Positions 9,060 to 17,495 of a stretch of 64,000 bases of DNA are shown in pieces. The notes beneath the pieces were generated by a model. It was given only the letters and a program-made list of their open reading frames with translations, did not search any database and had not been told where the DNA came from. The position numbers were made by a program, and so were the translations under genes. The DNA is from Gottfriedia endophytica (GTDB lineage Bacteria > Bacillota > Bacilli > Bacillales > Bacillaceae_G): contig NZ_JAGIYQ010000002.1 in assembly GCF_017814275.1 (NCBI RefSeq), positions 310,001-374,000 on the forward strand. Reading direction: 5' to 3'. Position 1 is the stretch's first letter. Every line of letters starts with the position of its first letter.

Positions 9060-11155
9060 TTTTTTGCATTATTGTATTTTTCTAATTTGTAATATAAGTT
9101 CCGAACAGACACTCCAAGCTCTTTAGCTGTCTTTGTCTTATTATAGTTATTTTTCTCCAGAGCTCTCTCAATTATTTCACCTTCGTATAATGTCACCATG
9201 CCATCTAAATTTGTAATTTCTTCTATTTTTGGCTTCTCAACCTGCGGGACATTGTCATTCGGTAAATAAACATTTGGTTCTTTTACAATTGACTTACTAG
9301 CAATTGGCATTGCTGAAAAATGATGATACTCTAAAACCGTCTCATATTGCTTCATAAAAATTACAGCTCTACCTAGGACATTTTCTAATTCACGTACATT
9401 ACCTGGCCATTGGTATTCTTTTAAATATTGAATAGCTCCCTCAGATAATCGTCCAACATTCCTACCATAATCTTGGTTTATTTTCGCTAAGAGAATTTCA
9501 CTAATAAAAGAAATATCACCTAATCGATCACGAAGTGCAGGAATAAATATTGGAATTTTATTCAAACGATAGTATAGATCTTCACGAAAAGAACCTTTTA
9601 CAATAGCTTCTTCTAAGTTAACATTTGTTGCAGCGATAACTCGGACATTAATTGTTATCGATTTTGTTCCACCGACACGGACTAGTTCTTTTTCTTGAAG
9701 AACCCGTAGCAACTTCGCCTGCATTGTAGGTGAAAGCTCGCCAATTTCATCTAAAAAAATACTTCCATTATTGGCTTCTTCAAAAACCCCTCTTTTCCCA
9801 CCTCTTTTCGCTCCTGAAAATGCCCCTTCTTCATATCCAAATAATTCACTTTCTAATAACGATTCAGAGATTGCTGCACAGTTTACACGAATAAATTTAT
9901 TGTATTTCCGATCACTTTCGTTATGAATTGCATGTGCAAATAATTCTTTCCCTGTACCAGACTCACCCCTTAAAAGTACGGTCGCTGGAGTATTTGCTGC
10001 CAGTTGCGCTTGCATAATCGCAAGTTTAATCCCTTCAGATTCACCTGCTATATCTTCAAATGAATATTTTGCTTCTAATGTTCGAATAATTTGTCTTGCT
10101 CGATTCAGTTCATTTGTTAATTGATGGATCTCTGACACATCATGGATAACCCCAACACTTCCCTTTAATTTTCCATCAACTAATACTGGCGCAACATTTA
10201 CAAGCACATCACGATTTTGTTTACCAACTTTCATTCTGACACCACGAACTGCCTGTTTCGTTTTTAATACTTTTAAATGAACACTTTCTCCTTCTTTTAT
10301 ATCAATCGTTGCAGGTTTACCTATTACTTGTTCACTTGTTAGTCCAGTTATACGTGTATAAGCAGGATTAATAATCAATCCTTTACCATTTTCATCAACA
10401 ACCGATATTGCTTCATCCGAACTTTGAATAACAGCCTCAAGCATACTATATACTTCTTTAAGACTTGTTACTTCTTGAGCTAAATTTAATACCTCAGTAT
10501 CATCTTTAAATACTGAAAATGCACCCTTTATTATTCCATCATCATCAATAATTGGAATTCTAGTCGTAAAAATTTTACTACCATTTATTAAGATATGTTC
10601 TTGATTTACTTCCTTTTGTTTTGTTTGCAGAACTCTAGGTAATTGACTAGTTGGAACAGCATCAAGAATTGCTCTTCCAATAGCATTTTCTTTTTGAATA
10701 TTTAATATTAGTTCTGCAGATTTATTTAAGAACTGTATAATTCCATTACGATCTACAACAATCATTCCATCATGGGCTGAATTTAAAATCAAATCTTGTT
10801 GCTTTCTTTTCTCACTAATAAATTTAATGAGTGATTCCTTTTCGTCAACTAATCTTTTAACAATTTTAGCAATTGAACCAGGAATTAATATGATATGATT
10901 CATTTTATTCTTAAGAAGATCTTGATGTAAAATCGGATCGCCAGTTGTATCAAATATGATATCTATTTCATCTTGATTTTGGTCTTTCCAATTTTTATAT
11001 ACTGGTTTTTTATATTTTTTCGCAATCGGTACCCCAATTGCATTTTCTGAGGAATCAACAACAGAAATTACTTTAAATAAATCTGATGGTAACAATAAGG
11101 ATAAAATCGCAGTTCCGCCTGTCCCCATTCCGATAATCATTACTCTTTGCTTCAT
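9047..11155 (-). CDS. bkdR: Sigma-54-dependent transcriptional activator BkdR
   Basis: 702 aa activator of the bkd operon. Order of domains: an N-terminal Rossmann-like segment ([12 protein letters not shown], 5-16), two PAS domains (about 120-225 and 238-345), an AAA+ sigma-54 interaction domain with Walker A GESGTGKE (397-404) and Walker B GSIFLDEI (464-471), and a C-terminal Fis-type HTH (about 660-697, [20 protein letters not shown]). The sigma-54-contacting loop reads GAFSGA (444-449) rather than GAFTGA. It sits directly upstream of ptb and its sigma-54 promoter. The PAS domains probably sense a metabolite, but which one cannot be read here. Confidence 0.93.
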   Translation of the reverse strand: MKQRVMIIGMGTGGTAILSLLLPSDLFKVISVVDSSENAIGVPIAKKYKKPVYKNWKDQNQDEIDIIFDTTGDPILHQDLLKNKMNHIILIPGSIAKIVKRLVDEKESLIKFISEKRKQQDLILNSAHDGMIVVDRNGIIQFLNKSAELILNIQKENAIGRAILDAVPTSQLPRVLQTKQKEVNQEHILINGSKIFTTRIPIIDDDGIIKGAFSVFKDDTEVLNLAQEVTSLKEVYSMLEAVIQSSDEAISVVDENGKGLIINPAYTRITGLTSEQVIGKPATIDIKEGESVHLKVLKTKQAVRGVRMKVGKQNRDVLVNVAPVLVDGKLKGSVGVIHDVSEIHQLTNELNRARQIIRTLEAKYSFEDIAGESEGIKLAIMQAQLAANTPATVLLRGESGTGKELFAHAIHNESDRKYNKFIRVNCAAISESLLESELFGYEEGAFSGAKRGGKRGVFEEANNGSIFLDEIGELSPTMQAKLLRVLQEKELVRVGGTKSITINVRVIAATNVNLEEAIVKGSFREDLYYRLNKIPIFIPALRDRLGDISFISEILLAKINQDYGRNVGRLSEGAIQYLKEYQWPGNVRELENVLGRAVIFMKQYETVLEYHHFSAMPIASKSIVKEPNVYLPNDNVPQVEKPKIEEITNLDGMVTLYEGEIIERALEKNNYNKTKTAKELGVSVRNLYYKLEKYNNAKNSMQ

Positions 11156-11349
11156 AAAATCACCTACTGCATTTATTTTAAATCGAATAAGGATTTTTAT
11201 TTAAACTCACAATACTCTTTCATTATAAAACGTTTTCCTTTTAGTAGTCCATCTACACTCCCCTATACTTGACAACACTATTTATGTATAAGAATATGAG
11301 AATAGGGAGATTATTCGGGACATTTTAATCCAGGCTTGGGGGAAGTTAA

Positions 11350-11595
11350 ATGAAAGAATCATTAACAAGAATGCTTGCTTTTGTTGTAATTGTTACACCA
11401 ATTATCTTAGCAGTTATAGGAATCAAACTCATTAGAGACACTTTATTCTTCATCCATTCATTTGGATTTAGCTCACTTGGTTTACAATTAATATTTGGAA
11501 TCATTTCATTGGCAATTGGTCTTTATTTAGTAGGAAGTTTTGTATTATACCGTGACCGAAAACGAGGAAAAGTCCAAAATAAATTTCAAAAATAA
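11350..11595 (+). CDS. yqzF: DUF2627 small membrane protein
   Basis: 81 aa with two predicted membrane helices (about 8-32 and 42-66) and a basic C-terminus (YRDRKRGKVQNKFQK). In B. subtilis the DUF2627 gene yqzF occupies the same place between bkdR and yqiK, so synteny supports the call. It is transcribed away from bkdR. RBS GGGGGAAGTTAA precedes ATG. Function is unknown. Confidence 0.8.
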   Translation: MKESLTRMLAFVVIVTPIILAVIGIKLIRDTLFFIHSFGFSSLGLQLIFGIISLAIGLYLVGSFVLYRDRKRGKVQNKFQK

Positions 11596-11599
11596 ATAA

Positions 11600-11655
11600 A
11601 AGGGGCATATCCGTTACTTTCAAAATTGAACATACCGGATAGCCCCTCTTTTTTA
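11600..11655. terminator. Bidirectional terminator between yqzF and yqiK
   Basis: The arms AGGGGCATATCCG and CGGATAGCCCCT are flanked by A and T runs on both sides, so the hairpin can stop both convergent transcripts. Confidence 0.8.
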
Positions 11656-12375
11656 TTTACCTACTAACTCCGCAGCTATTTCTGGATAATCAGTAATAAT
11701 AGCTGTACAATTCAATGCAATTAATCTTTTCATTATGAATGGATCGTTAACCGTATAAGGGCGAACAGCAATATGATGGTTTAATGTTTCAATAATTTGT
11801 TCATCTGTAATTGATTTATAGTTAGGATGTACTGCTTTCGTTTTAAATTCCTCTGCCAATTTCCATGGTTCGTTTTTTTTCCTATAATATAAAACTCCAG
11901 TTTCAATATCCGGAGCCATTAAATGTAACTTAAACATACTTTTATGATTAAACGATGAAATGATGATTCTTTCTTCTATTTCATATTGTCTTATTAAATT
12001 AATTACACGTTCTTCTAGCCCATGATATGGAATTTTATCATTCTTCAACTCAATATTAATATAAAAGTCATTATTTTGTGCCCAATCAAAAACTTCTTTT
12101 AATGTTGGAATTTCACAAAAACCTACTTTTTCTTTGAAATTATTACTAAAATCAAATTGTTTTAATTGTGAAAGTGTAAAATCTTTGACATATCCTTTAC
12201 CATTTGAAGTTCGATTAATTGTTTCATCATGGATTACAACAATCTCACCATCACTTGTTAGTTGAACATCCAATTCAATTCCATCAGTTCTAAACTTTTC
12301 ACATGCCTTAAATGAAACCATTGTATTCTCTGGAAACGTTCCAGCAGCTCCTCTATGTCCAAATATTTGTACCAA
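11653..12375 (-). CDS. yqiK: Glycerophosphodiester phosphodiesterase
   Basis: 240 aa GDPD family enzyme hydrolysing glycerophosphodiesters to glycerol-3-phosphate and an alcohol. Catalytic motifs are intact: GHRGAAGTFPENT (first His), ELDVQLTSDGEIVVIHDE (metal Glu/Asp and second His) and NIELKN. There is no signal peptide, so it is probably cytoplasmic. The start is TTG at 12375 with a strong GGAGGG RBS 6 nt away. Same neighbourhood as yqiK of B. subtilis. Confidence 0.92.
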   Translation of the reverse strand: MVQIFGHRGAAGTFPENTMVSFKACEKFRTDGIELDVQLTSDGEIVVIHDETINRTSNGKGYVKDFTLSQLKQFDFSNNFKEKVGFCEIPTLKEVFDWAQNNDFYINIELKNDKIPYHGLEERVINLIRQYEIEERIIISSFNHKSMFKLHLMAPDIETGVLYYRKKNEPWKLAEEFKTKAVHPNYKSITDEQIIETLNHHIAVRPYTVNDPFIMKRLIALNCTAIITDYPEIAAELVGK

Positions 12376-12426
12376 TTCGGTCCCTCCTTACTAAGTGCAC
12401 CAATTCATTATTAATAGTATACTAAT

Positions 12427-12573
12427 TAATAATGTGAAACTTCCATTAGTGGGGTTTTTTTCTTTCCCCACTTATGGTTAGCCCGCCCAATCGGGCTTTT
12501 ACGGGCAGTTATTCCTCGCCTTCCTCTCAATCTTGAGGTGGGTGTCTTACTGCCCGTTAATGCGGAATAAATA
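12427..12573 (-). repeat. Family C three-hairpin element, copy C1
   Basis: Read on the minus strand, this matches C3 closely. A first hairpin is closed by ACGGGCAGT/ACTGCCCGT around a Gly/Pro-codon-like CCCACCTC core. A second is AAGCCCGATTGGGCGGGCT. A third is built on GTGGGG/CCCCAC, then ends GGAAGTTTCAC. It lies between the divergent starts of yqiK and the YycC-like gene. Confidence 0.85.
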
Positions 12574-12589
12574 AAATAGGAGGGAAAAC

Positions 12590-12745
12590 ATGAAACCATT
12601 ACAAATTTCACCTGAAACAGCCATTACACTTTCCAAAAAATTAAACATTCCCATTGAACAGCTTATGCACATGCCTCAGCATATATTAATGAAGAAACTA
12701 ATGGAACTAGAGCAAAAAACAACTACTTCATCTGAAAAAGAATAG
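12590..12745 (+). CDS. yycC: YycC-like small protein
   Basis: 51 aa, too short for ordinary ORF calling. ATG at 12590 follows a perfect RBS (AGGAGGGAAAAC). The sequence MKPLQISPETA...LSKKLNIPIEQLMHMPQHIL has a soluble helical character, and it is followed at once by a terminator. I recall YycC-like proteins of Bacilli having the same PLQISPETA and MPQHIL segments, but this is memory rather than a search. Function is unknown. Confidence 0.72.
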   Translation: MKPLQISPETAITLSKKLNIPIEQLMHMPQHILMKKLMELEQKTTTSSEKE

Positions 12746-12769
12746 CTTAATCGGCTATTCTTTTTTAAA
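12739..12769 (+). terminator. Terminator of the yycC-like gene
   Basis: AGAATAGC and GGCTATTCT arms are followed by a T run; the hairpin begins within the last codons of the small gene. Confidence 0.8.
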
Positions 12770-12875
12770 TTTTCGTAAAAATTAGATCAAACCCTTCCTT
12801 TAGTTAGTTGCATAAAGTAAAATAATAAAGGCTTTTAGTCATTATTTTTTATTTTATAACGGGGGGAAATTCTAT

Positions 12876-13676
12876 ATGTTACCAGATTGGTTAATAGGAC
12901 TCATTATGGGTATGGTTGAAGGATTAACAGAATTTTTACCTGTTTCATCAACTGGCCATTTAATTTTGACAGCAGATTTAATTAATTTCGGGGGCCCTAG
13001 ATCAACTGTTTTTGAAGTTGTTATTCAATTAGGATCAATTTTAGCTGTAGTAGTAGTATTTTGGAAACGATTATGGTCTGTAGTCGGTATAAAAACAAGC
13101 GGGTATAAGAAAACAAAATTAAATCTTATCCACATCATAATAGGTGCAATTCCAGCTGGACTTGCTGGAGTAGTCTTTCACGATTTCATTAAAAATGTAT
13201 TATTTTCTTCAAGAAACGTTGTAATCGGATTAGTTGCGGGCGGAATATTATTAATTGTTGCTGAACGTTTTGCGAAAGAACCAAAATCAACAAATTTAGA
13301 TCAAATATCTTATACTCAAGCATTTTTAATAGGATGCTTCCAAGTATTAGCGCTATGGCCAGGTTTTTCACGATCTGGATCTACAATTGCTGGTGGTTTA
13401 TTATTAGGGTTAAATCGAAAAACAGCGGCAGAATTCACTTTCATCCTTGCAGTTCCTATGATGATTGGAGCTAGCGGAGTAGATTTAATTAAAAGCTGGA
13501 ATGTTCTATCCTCTTCAGACTTAACGTTATTTATTACCGGTTTTATCACTGCATTTATCGTAGCACTACTTGCGATTGTATTTTTCTTAAAACTACTAGA
13601 AAAAGTCAAATTAACACCATTTGCTATTTACCGTTTTATTATTGCGATTGTTTTCACACTAGTATACTTAGTATAA
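12876..13676 (+). CDS. uppP: Undecaprenyl-diphosphate phosphatase
   Basis: 266 aa integral membrane enzyme recycling undecaprenyl diphosphate to the lipid carrier phosphate; overproduction is known to give bacitracin tolerance. It has the family signatures [17 protein letters not shown] (residues 16-32) and the second motif [15 protein letters not shown] (about 161-175), and about eight membrane segments. RBS GGGGGG precedes ATG. The stop codon lies in the 8-bp flank of repeat copy B1. Confidence 0.96.
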   Translation: MLPDWLIGLIMGMVEGLTEFLPVSSTGHLILTADLINFGGPRSTVFEVVIQLGSILAVVVVFWKRLWSVVGIKTSGYKKTKLNLIHIIIGAIPAGLAGVVFHDFIKNVLFSSRNVVIGLVAGGILLIVAERFAKEPKSTNLDQISYTQAFLIGCFQVLALWPGFSRSGSTIAGGLLLGLNRKTAAEFTFILAVPMMIGASGVDLIKSWNVLSSSDLTLFITGFITAFIVALLAIVFFLKLLEKVKLTPFAIYRFIIAIVFTLVYLV

Positions 13677-13681
13677 AAATA

Positions 13682-13865
13682 GGCTTTTTTCGTATAAATT
13701 GTTGCTATTTTAGAATGAGTTAGTTGATTACAACTCCAGGATACTCGCTTTCCGTAGGGCGTGAGCTGAGTCTTCCCGCTATTCCTACAGGAGTCTCGCA
13801 CACCTTCCATTGGTATCAACTTCTGTTTTGAAATCTCAAAAGCAACATTTTTTTAGAAAAGAGCC
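13682..13865 (+). mobile_element. Family B MITE-like element, copy B1 (internally shortened)
   Basis: Ends GGCTTTTTTCGTATA and AGAAAAGAGCC. The central CCTCCTCGTCGCATACG segment is missing. Flanks TAAAAATA and AAAAAATA match at 7 of 8 bases. The left flank contains the uppP stop codon. Confidence 0.85.
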
Positions 13866-13866
13866 A

Positions 13867-14146
13867 AAAAATAAAAGGCTATTCGTTCAACGTAAACGAA
13901 TAGCCTTTTATTATTATATAGTTAGTTTAAAAGTTAAAATTGTTGTCTGTTGGCGAAAGCCCTACCTCTCTTTCGCAATTCGGCTCCAGGGCCGTTCCAT
14001 TAGGCAGCTTGTTTCACAACAATCTTTTCTAGATATTACTATTGCTTTTTTTGATGGTTGAAATTGTTGACACTCATGGAATGTGCCCGATTTTCTTCCG
14101 TATGCCTAAAGCAATATTAGCAACATATTTTATTCACTGGTAGCGA
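13867..14146 (-). ncRNA. Probable stand-alone structured small RNA (about 275 nt), family not identified
   Basis: On the minus strand a sigma-A promoter (see 14153-14181) is followed by a GC-richer, ORF-free stretch and a strong terminator. Visible pairings include TTAGGCA/TGCCTAA, CAACAAT/ATTGTTG, ATTGTTGT/ACAACAAT and GCGAAAG/CTTTCGC with loop AGAGGTAGGG. Some of these are mutually exclusive, so alternative folds are possible. The terminator uses GGCTATTCGT/ACGAATAGCC (about 13880-13912). It lies between uppP and a ferritin-like gene, with no downstream ORF that a riboswitch could control. A rod-like RNA such as 6S is possible, but I could not match it to any family. Confidence 0.62.
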
Positions 14147-14152
14147 ATATAA

Positions 14153-14181
14153 ATTATAGCATATTTATTTTTCTATTTCAA
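14153..14181 (-). promoter_or_regulatory. Sigma-A promoter of the structured RNA
   Basis: The minus strand has TTGAAA (14181-14176) and TATAAT (14158-14153) separated by exactly 17 bp, a near-consensus vegetative promoter pointing into an ORF-free region. Confidence 0.7.
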
Positions 14182-14228
14182 CCACTTATCAGTTCGATTA
14201 ATCACAAATATTTTCCAACTTTAAAAAC

Positions 14229-14720
14229 TTAACTTGGTGACATTGAAAGAAAACCAAATCTTATTGCATGTTCATTTTCATCAGTCATTGCCCTAAAAAA
14301 AACATCTCTAATATACTGATCTTGTGTAAGTAAATAAGCATTTCTATAATTTTCGTACGCTTCCAGTTCATCTTCATACGCCATTCTTAAACCTTCATTA
14401 TAATTACTAAATTCCTCTTTTTTAATCTGATAAACAGGTTGTTGTCCTGTAAGGGTAATATAAAGCCCAGTAAAGAGTTGTAAATGGATTTTTTCATCTT
14501 CTAACGCATGATGAATATTATCTTTATGTTTTTGGTTTGGAGCAGCATTTATTAATCGATTGTAAAAATCGATCGCAGTTGCTTCTCCTATAATTGCATC
14601 CAAAACCGCTTTAGTAACCTGGGCAAATTGGCCTTGAGAATTTCTTAAATCATAATCATAGTATCCAGTTTGATAAACAAAATAACTAGGATACTGATTA
14701 CCTAAAGGAATGTTATACAT
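14229..14720 (-). CDS. Ferritin-like (rubrerythrin-type di-iron) protein
   Basis: 163 aa. Four helices carry the usual metal-ligand pattern: EATAIDFYNRL, ALEDEKIHLQLF (ExxH), YEDELEAYENY and MTDENEHAIRF (ExxH). This suggests a di-iron carboxylate protein, possibly with a role in oxidative stress or spore coat, as for other ferritin-like proteins of Bacilli. The N-terminal 35 residues are Tyr/Gln-rich (YPSYFVYQTGYYDYD). It is monocistronic. The exact family and substrate are not determined. Confidence 0.75.
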   Translation of the reverse strand: MYNIPLGNQYPSYFVYQTGYYDYDLRNSQGQFAQVTKAVLDAIIGEATAIDFYNRLINAAPNQKHKDNIHHALEDEKIHLQLFTGLYITLTGQQPVYQIKKEEFSNYNEGLRMAYEDELEAYENYRNAYLLTQDQYIRDVFFRAMTDENEHAIRFGFLSMSPS

Positions 14721-14821
14721 TTTTTCACCTTCTTAAAAAAGTCAATTGCTTTATATACTATGCGCGTTACCTATTTTTGCCCTTTTTGAAAGGCACTCCA
14801 TTCCGTATTACTCATTAAGAT

Positions 14822-16093
14822 TTAAAGACTATGGGTTTCGTTTTTAACCTGAAGAGATTTTGTAGGATTTGTAGGAATAAATAGTTCGGTTAATTCTCCA
14901 TCAATATCTTTTAGTTTAGGAATATAATAGGCTACAAATGCGGTTACAGCTGGAACTATTCCAGCACCTATAAATAGGAAGGGTATTCCATAAAGACTAG
15001 ATACAGCTCCTCCTAGATAACTTCCAACTGGTTGAAGCATGCCGCCAACCAATAGTCTTGCTGACATCACACGACCTCTTAATTCTTCAGGGACAAGCCT
15101 TCCATATATCGATGAGCTATACGAACCAAAAAATGGTCCACAAATACCTAATAAGAAAAACACAATCATTGCTACCCAATAAATTTTCGTAAACCCTAAC
15201 GTCATATATAATATCCCTTGAAAGAAACAGCTCCCCACCATTGGCATACGACGGTTATTCATATCACCAATTGCAGCCACGATTAGTGATCCTACTAATA
15301 ATCCAACTGCTGTAGCCGAAGAAAGAAGCCCTACCTGAAAGGTATCAAGATGTAAAATTTTCAGACCAAAAGGCAAGACCATAGTAGAAAATGCCATTGA
15401 ACTCATATTTTTTACAGCTACAACCAACATAACAATTAGTAGTGCCGGGGCATATTTAAAAAACTTTATTCCTTCTACCATTTCCGTCAAATAACCTTTA
15501 ATACCTACTATGTTTTTTTCTTTTTTCTTAATTTCAATATAAGATGAAAGGTTCTTAACTAAAATTGCGGCTAATAGATAGCTAATTGCATCAACAAGAA
15601 GACTTTGATACGCTCCAACATATTTTATAAAAGCTCCTGCTAGACCAGGACTTATAATAACAGAAGCATACATAGACGTATCTAATAAGGAGTTGCTACG
15701 CACAAGCTTTTCTCCTTTTATAATAGAAGGAAGAATTGACATACTTGCAGGGTTATATAACGCAGTACACGTACCGATAAAGAATGCAGATACATAAATA
15801 GGCCATATAGCTACCCATCCAAATATCCCTAAAATTGCAGGTGCAAAAAAAGCAAGAAATCGAAAAAAATCAAGTAATACCATTAACCTTGGTTTGTTAC
15901 ACCGATCGATAATAGGAGCTCCTAAAAGTCGAACGATAATTTCGGGTATACCAAAAGTAAGCATTAAACTCCCCATCGCCAATAGTGAACCAGTTTCTTT
16001 ATAAATAATCCATTGTAATGCAAGAATCCCAAAATAATCTCCAAATGAACTGATTGTTTGTGCAGAAAACAAGAACCAAAAAGGTTTATTCAT
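14822..16093 (-). CDS. MFS transporter (EntS-like exporter)
   Basis: 423 aa with 12 predicted membrane helices; the N-terminus is LFSAQTISSFGDYFGILAL and there is a conserved RGRVMSARLLVGG cytoplasmic loop. It resembles the MFS_3 exporters for drugs or siderophores. An in-frame Met at 16111 exists, but ATG at 16093 has GGAGG 9 nt upstream and overlaps the regulator's stop codon by 8 nt, so translation is probably coupled. The substrate cannot be predicted. Confidence 0.85.
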   Translation of the reverse strand: MNKPFWFLFSAQTISSFGDYFGILALQWIIYKETGSLLAMGSLMLTFGIPEIIVRLLGAPIIDRCNKPRLMVLLDFFRFLAFFAPAILGIFGWVAIWPIYVSAFFIGTCTALYNPASMSILPSIIKGEKLVRSNSLLDTSMYASVIISPGLAGAFIKYVGAYQSLLVDAISYLLAAILVKNLSSYIEIKKKEKNIVGIKGYLTEMVEGIKFFKYAPALLIVMLVVAVKNMSSMAFSTMVLPFGLKILHLDTFQVGLLSSATAVGLLVGSLIVAAIGDMNNRRMPMVGSCFFQGILYMTLGFTKIYWVAMIVFFLLGICGPFFGSYSSSIYGRLVPEELRGRVMSARLLVGGMLQPVGSYLGGAVSSLYGIPFLFIGAGIVPAVTAFVAYYIPKLKDIDGELTELFIPTNPTKSLQVKNETHSL

Positions 16094-17018
16094 CAACGTC
16101 ATCCTCCACATATGAGAAATTAAGATACTTTTTTAATAACTCATTTAACTTTTCGATCCCGCCCCTTCGCAAACGATACTTCGTATTTCTACCTGAAGCT
16201 TCAATTTGTAAAAGCCCAGCTGCTCTTAGTGCCACTAAATGATGGTGAACAGTACTCTTGACCAAACCAGTGAAATTTACTAAATCTTGAAATTCCTTAG
16301 GTCCTTCAGAAACATAACGAAGAATCATCAACCTACTTTCATCTCCCAAACATTGAGTGAGACGTAATAACAGTTGACTGGGTAGTCCATCTTGGACTGG
16401 TTTAGCGTCACAATGATAAAAACAAGTGATATGACTTTTGTAATGTATGCTATTATTTGTTGGACTTAGGTGAAATTGAGGAATTAGTCGGACTGTTTTC
16501 AAATCTGGTGTAGTTAATTGATGTATACCGTTTGTAGCCAATTCAAATAAATTTTCCGGACTCATTGACTTTTTTAATTCAAGCTTTTTTGCCTTATCCA
16601 TCGCCAAGTTGATAATGATTGTTTGATCAATAGTTGAAAAGTAATATTCATTCCACTTAGTAAGTATTGAAATCATTTTTTCTTTTCTTTCAGATAAATC
16701 TTCAGGGACTTTTTCGAAATAATCGCTAATTAACAATTTAATCTTCTCGGTAGACAATGACTTTAACCATTCAATAAACTGTATTGCTGACCGATCTCCT
16801 GGGCAAGATGCGACTAACAAATCTAACCCCATTTCACGAACAATACTCTCACTTTCTTTAATTTCTTCAATAAATTCAGAAGGAAGAAGCTGTTTTACAG
16901 AATTCACCCACTTTTTACCTAAATCGATTGTCTTATGCTTTTTAACTTGTGAAAAAGCATACAAACTAACAATTAGTTCATATGCAGGACAAAAATCAAT
17001 TAAAATTTCATACCCCAT
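16086..17018 (-). CDS. ArsR-type HTH transcriptional regulator of the adjacent MFS gene
   Basis: 310 aa, longer than a simple ArsR protein. The C-terminal 90 residues form the winged helix (LGDESRLMILRYVSEG, STVHHHLVALRAAGLL, KYRLRRGG). The N-terminal 200 residues are of unrecognised type and may bind a ligand. No cysteine metal site of the SmtB kind is obvious in the HTH region. It overlaps the MFS transporter gene, so the pair is probably an autoregulated efflux unit. Confidence 0.82.
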   Translation of the reverse strand: MGYEILIDFCPAYELIVSLYAFSQVKKHKTIDLGKKWVNSVKQLLPSEFIEEIKESESIVREMGLDLLVASCPGDRSAIQFIEWLKSLSTEKIKLLISDYFEKVPEDLSERKEKMISILTKWNEYYFSTIDQTIIINLAMDKAKKLELKKSMSPENLFELATNGIHQLTTPDLKTVRLIPQFHLSPTNNSIHYKSHITCFYHCDAKPVQDGLPSQLLLRLTQCLGDESRLMILRYVSEGPKEFQDLVNFTGLVKSTVHHHLVALRAAGLLQIEASGRNTKYRLRRGGIEKLNELLKKYLNFSYVEDDVDE

Positions 17019-17495
17019 TTGGTTCGACCTCCATCGAACAATAATTTATTTTTATATTATTCCGAATTATTTTATTTATCAATATTTTTGTAAAAATATG
17101 AATTCGAAGTTTTATTTGTTCTAGAAATCTTTAAAATATGAAGAGGCTTCATTTTAAGTTAAAGCCTTTTTCTATCTTATAAAGTTGTAAAAAATATTCA
17201 AATTATTAATTTTAATTAAAATTCTCTCATTATTATAGGAATGAAAATTACAGATATTAATAATTTTTTTGCACCCTTTTTACTAGAGTTATCTATTTTA
17301 ATTAAAAAAACTTATCTTAATCCATTTTCTACCATATATGATTTTTACCCATATATTAAAAAACATAAAGAAATACTTAACTTTTTTATTAGCCAAATCA
17401 TATTGCCCACGCTTTTGTACTCTTTTATACTAAGTTTGCAAATCAATTCAAAATACTTTCCTTGAGTATAGATATAACAATGAAGGGAGAAAAAA
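17019..17495. other. AT-rich intergenic stretch
   Basis: About 480 bp with very low GC. A weak hairpin (AGGCTT/AAAGCCT, about 17143-17172) is the only structure seen. A 74-codon plus-strand ORF inside it lacks a ribosome site and is not called. The promoters of the flanking divergent genes must lie here, but none is convincing by eye. Confidence 0.4.

Noticed and set aside
12426-12611. 61-codon minus-strand ORF
   Set aside because: It is a translation of repeat C1 and overlaps the better supported yycC-like gene.
13810-14061. 83-codon plus-strand ORF
   Set aside because: It crosses the end of repeat B1 and the structured RNA and terminator; no ribosome site.
13867-14146. Assignment of the structured RNA to the c-di-GMP, c-di-AMP, SAM, TPP, FMN or cobalamin riboswitches or SRP RNA
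   Set aside because: None of the conserved core motifs of these families could be found on either strand.
17241-17465. 74-codon ORF upstream of the three-domain protein
   Set aside because: Very AT-rich region, no usable ribosome site, low-complexity composition and no recognisable family.
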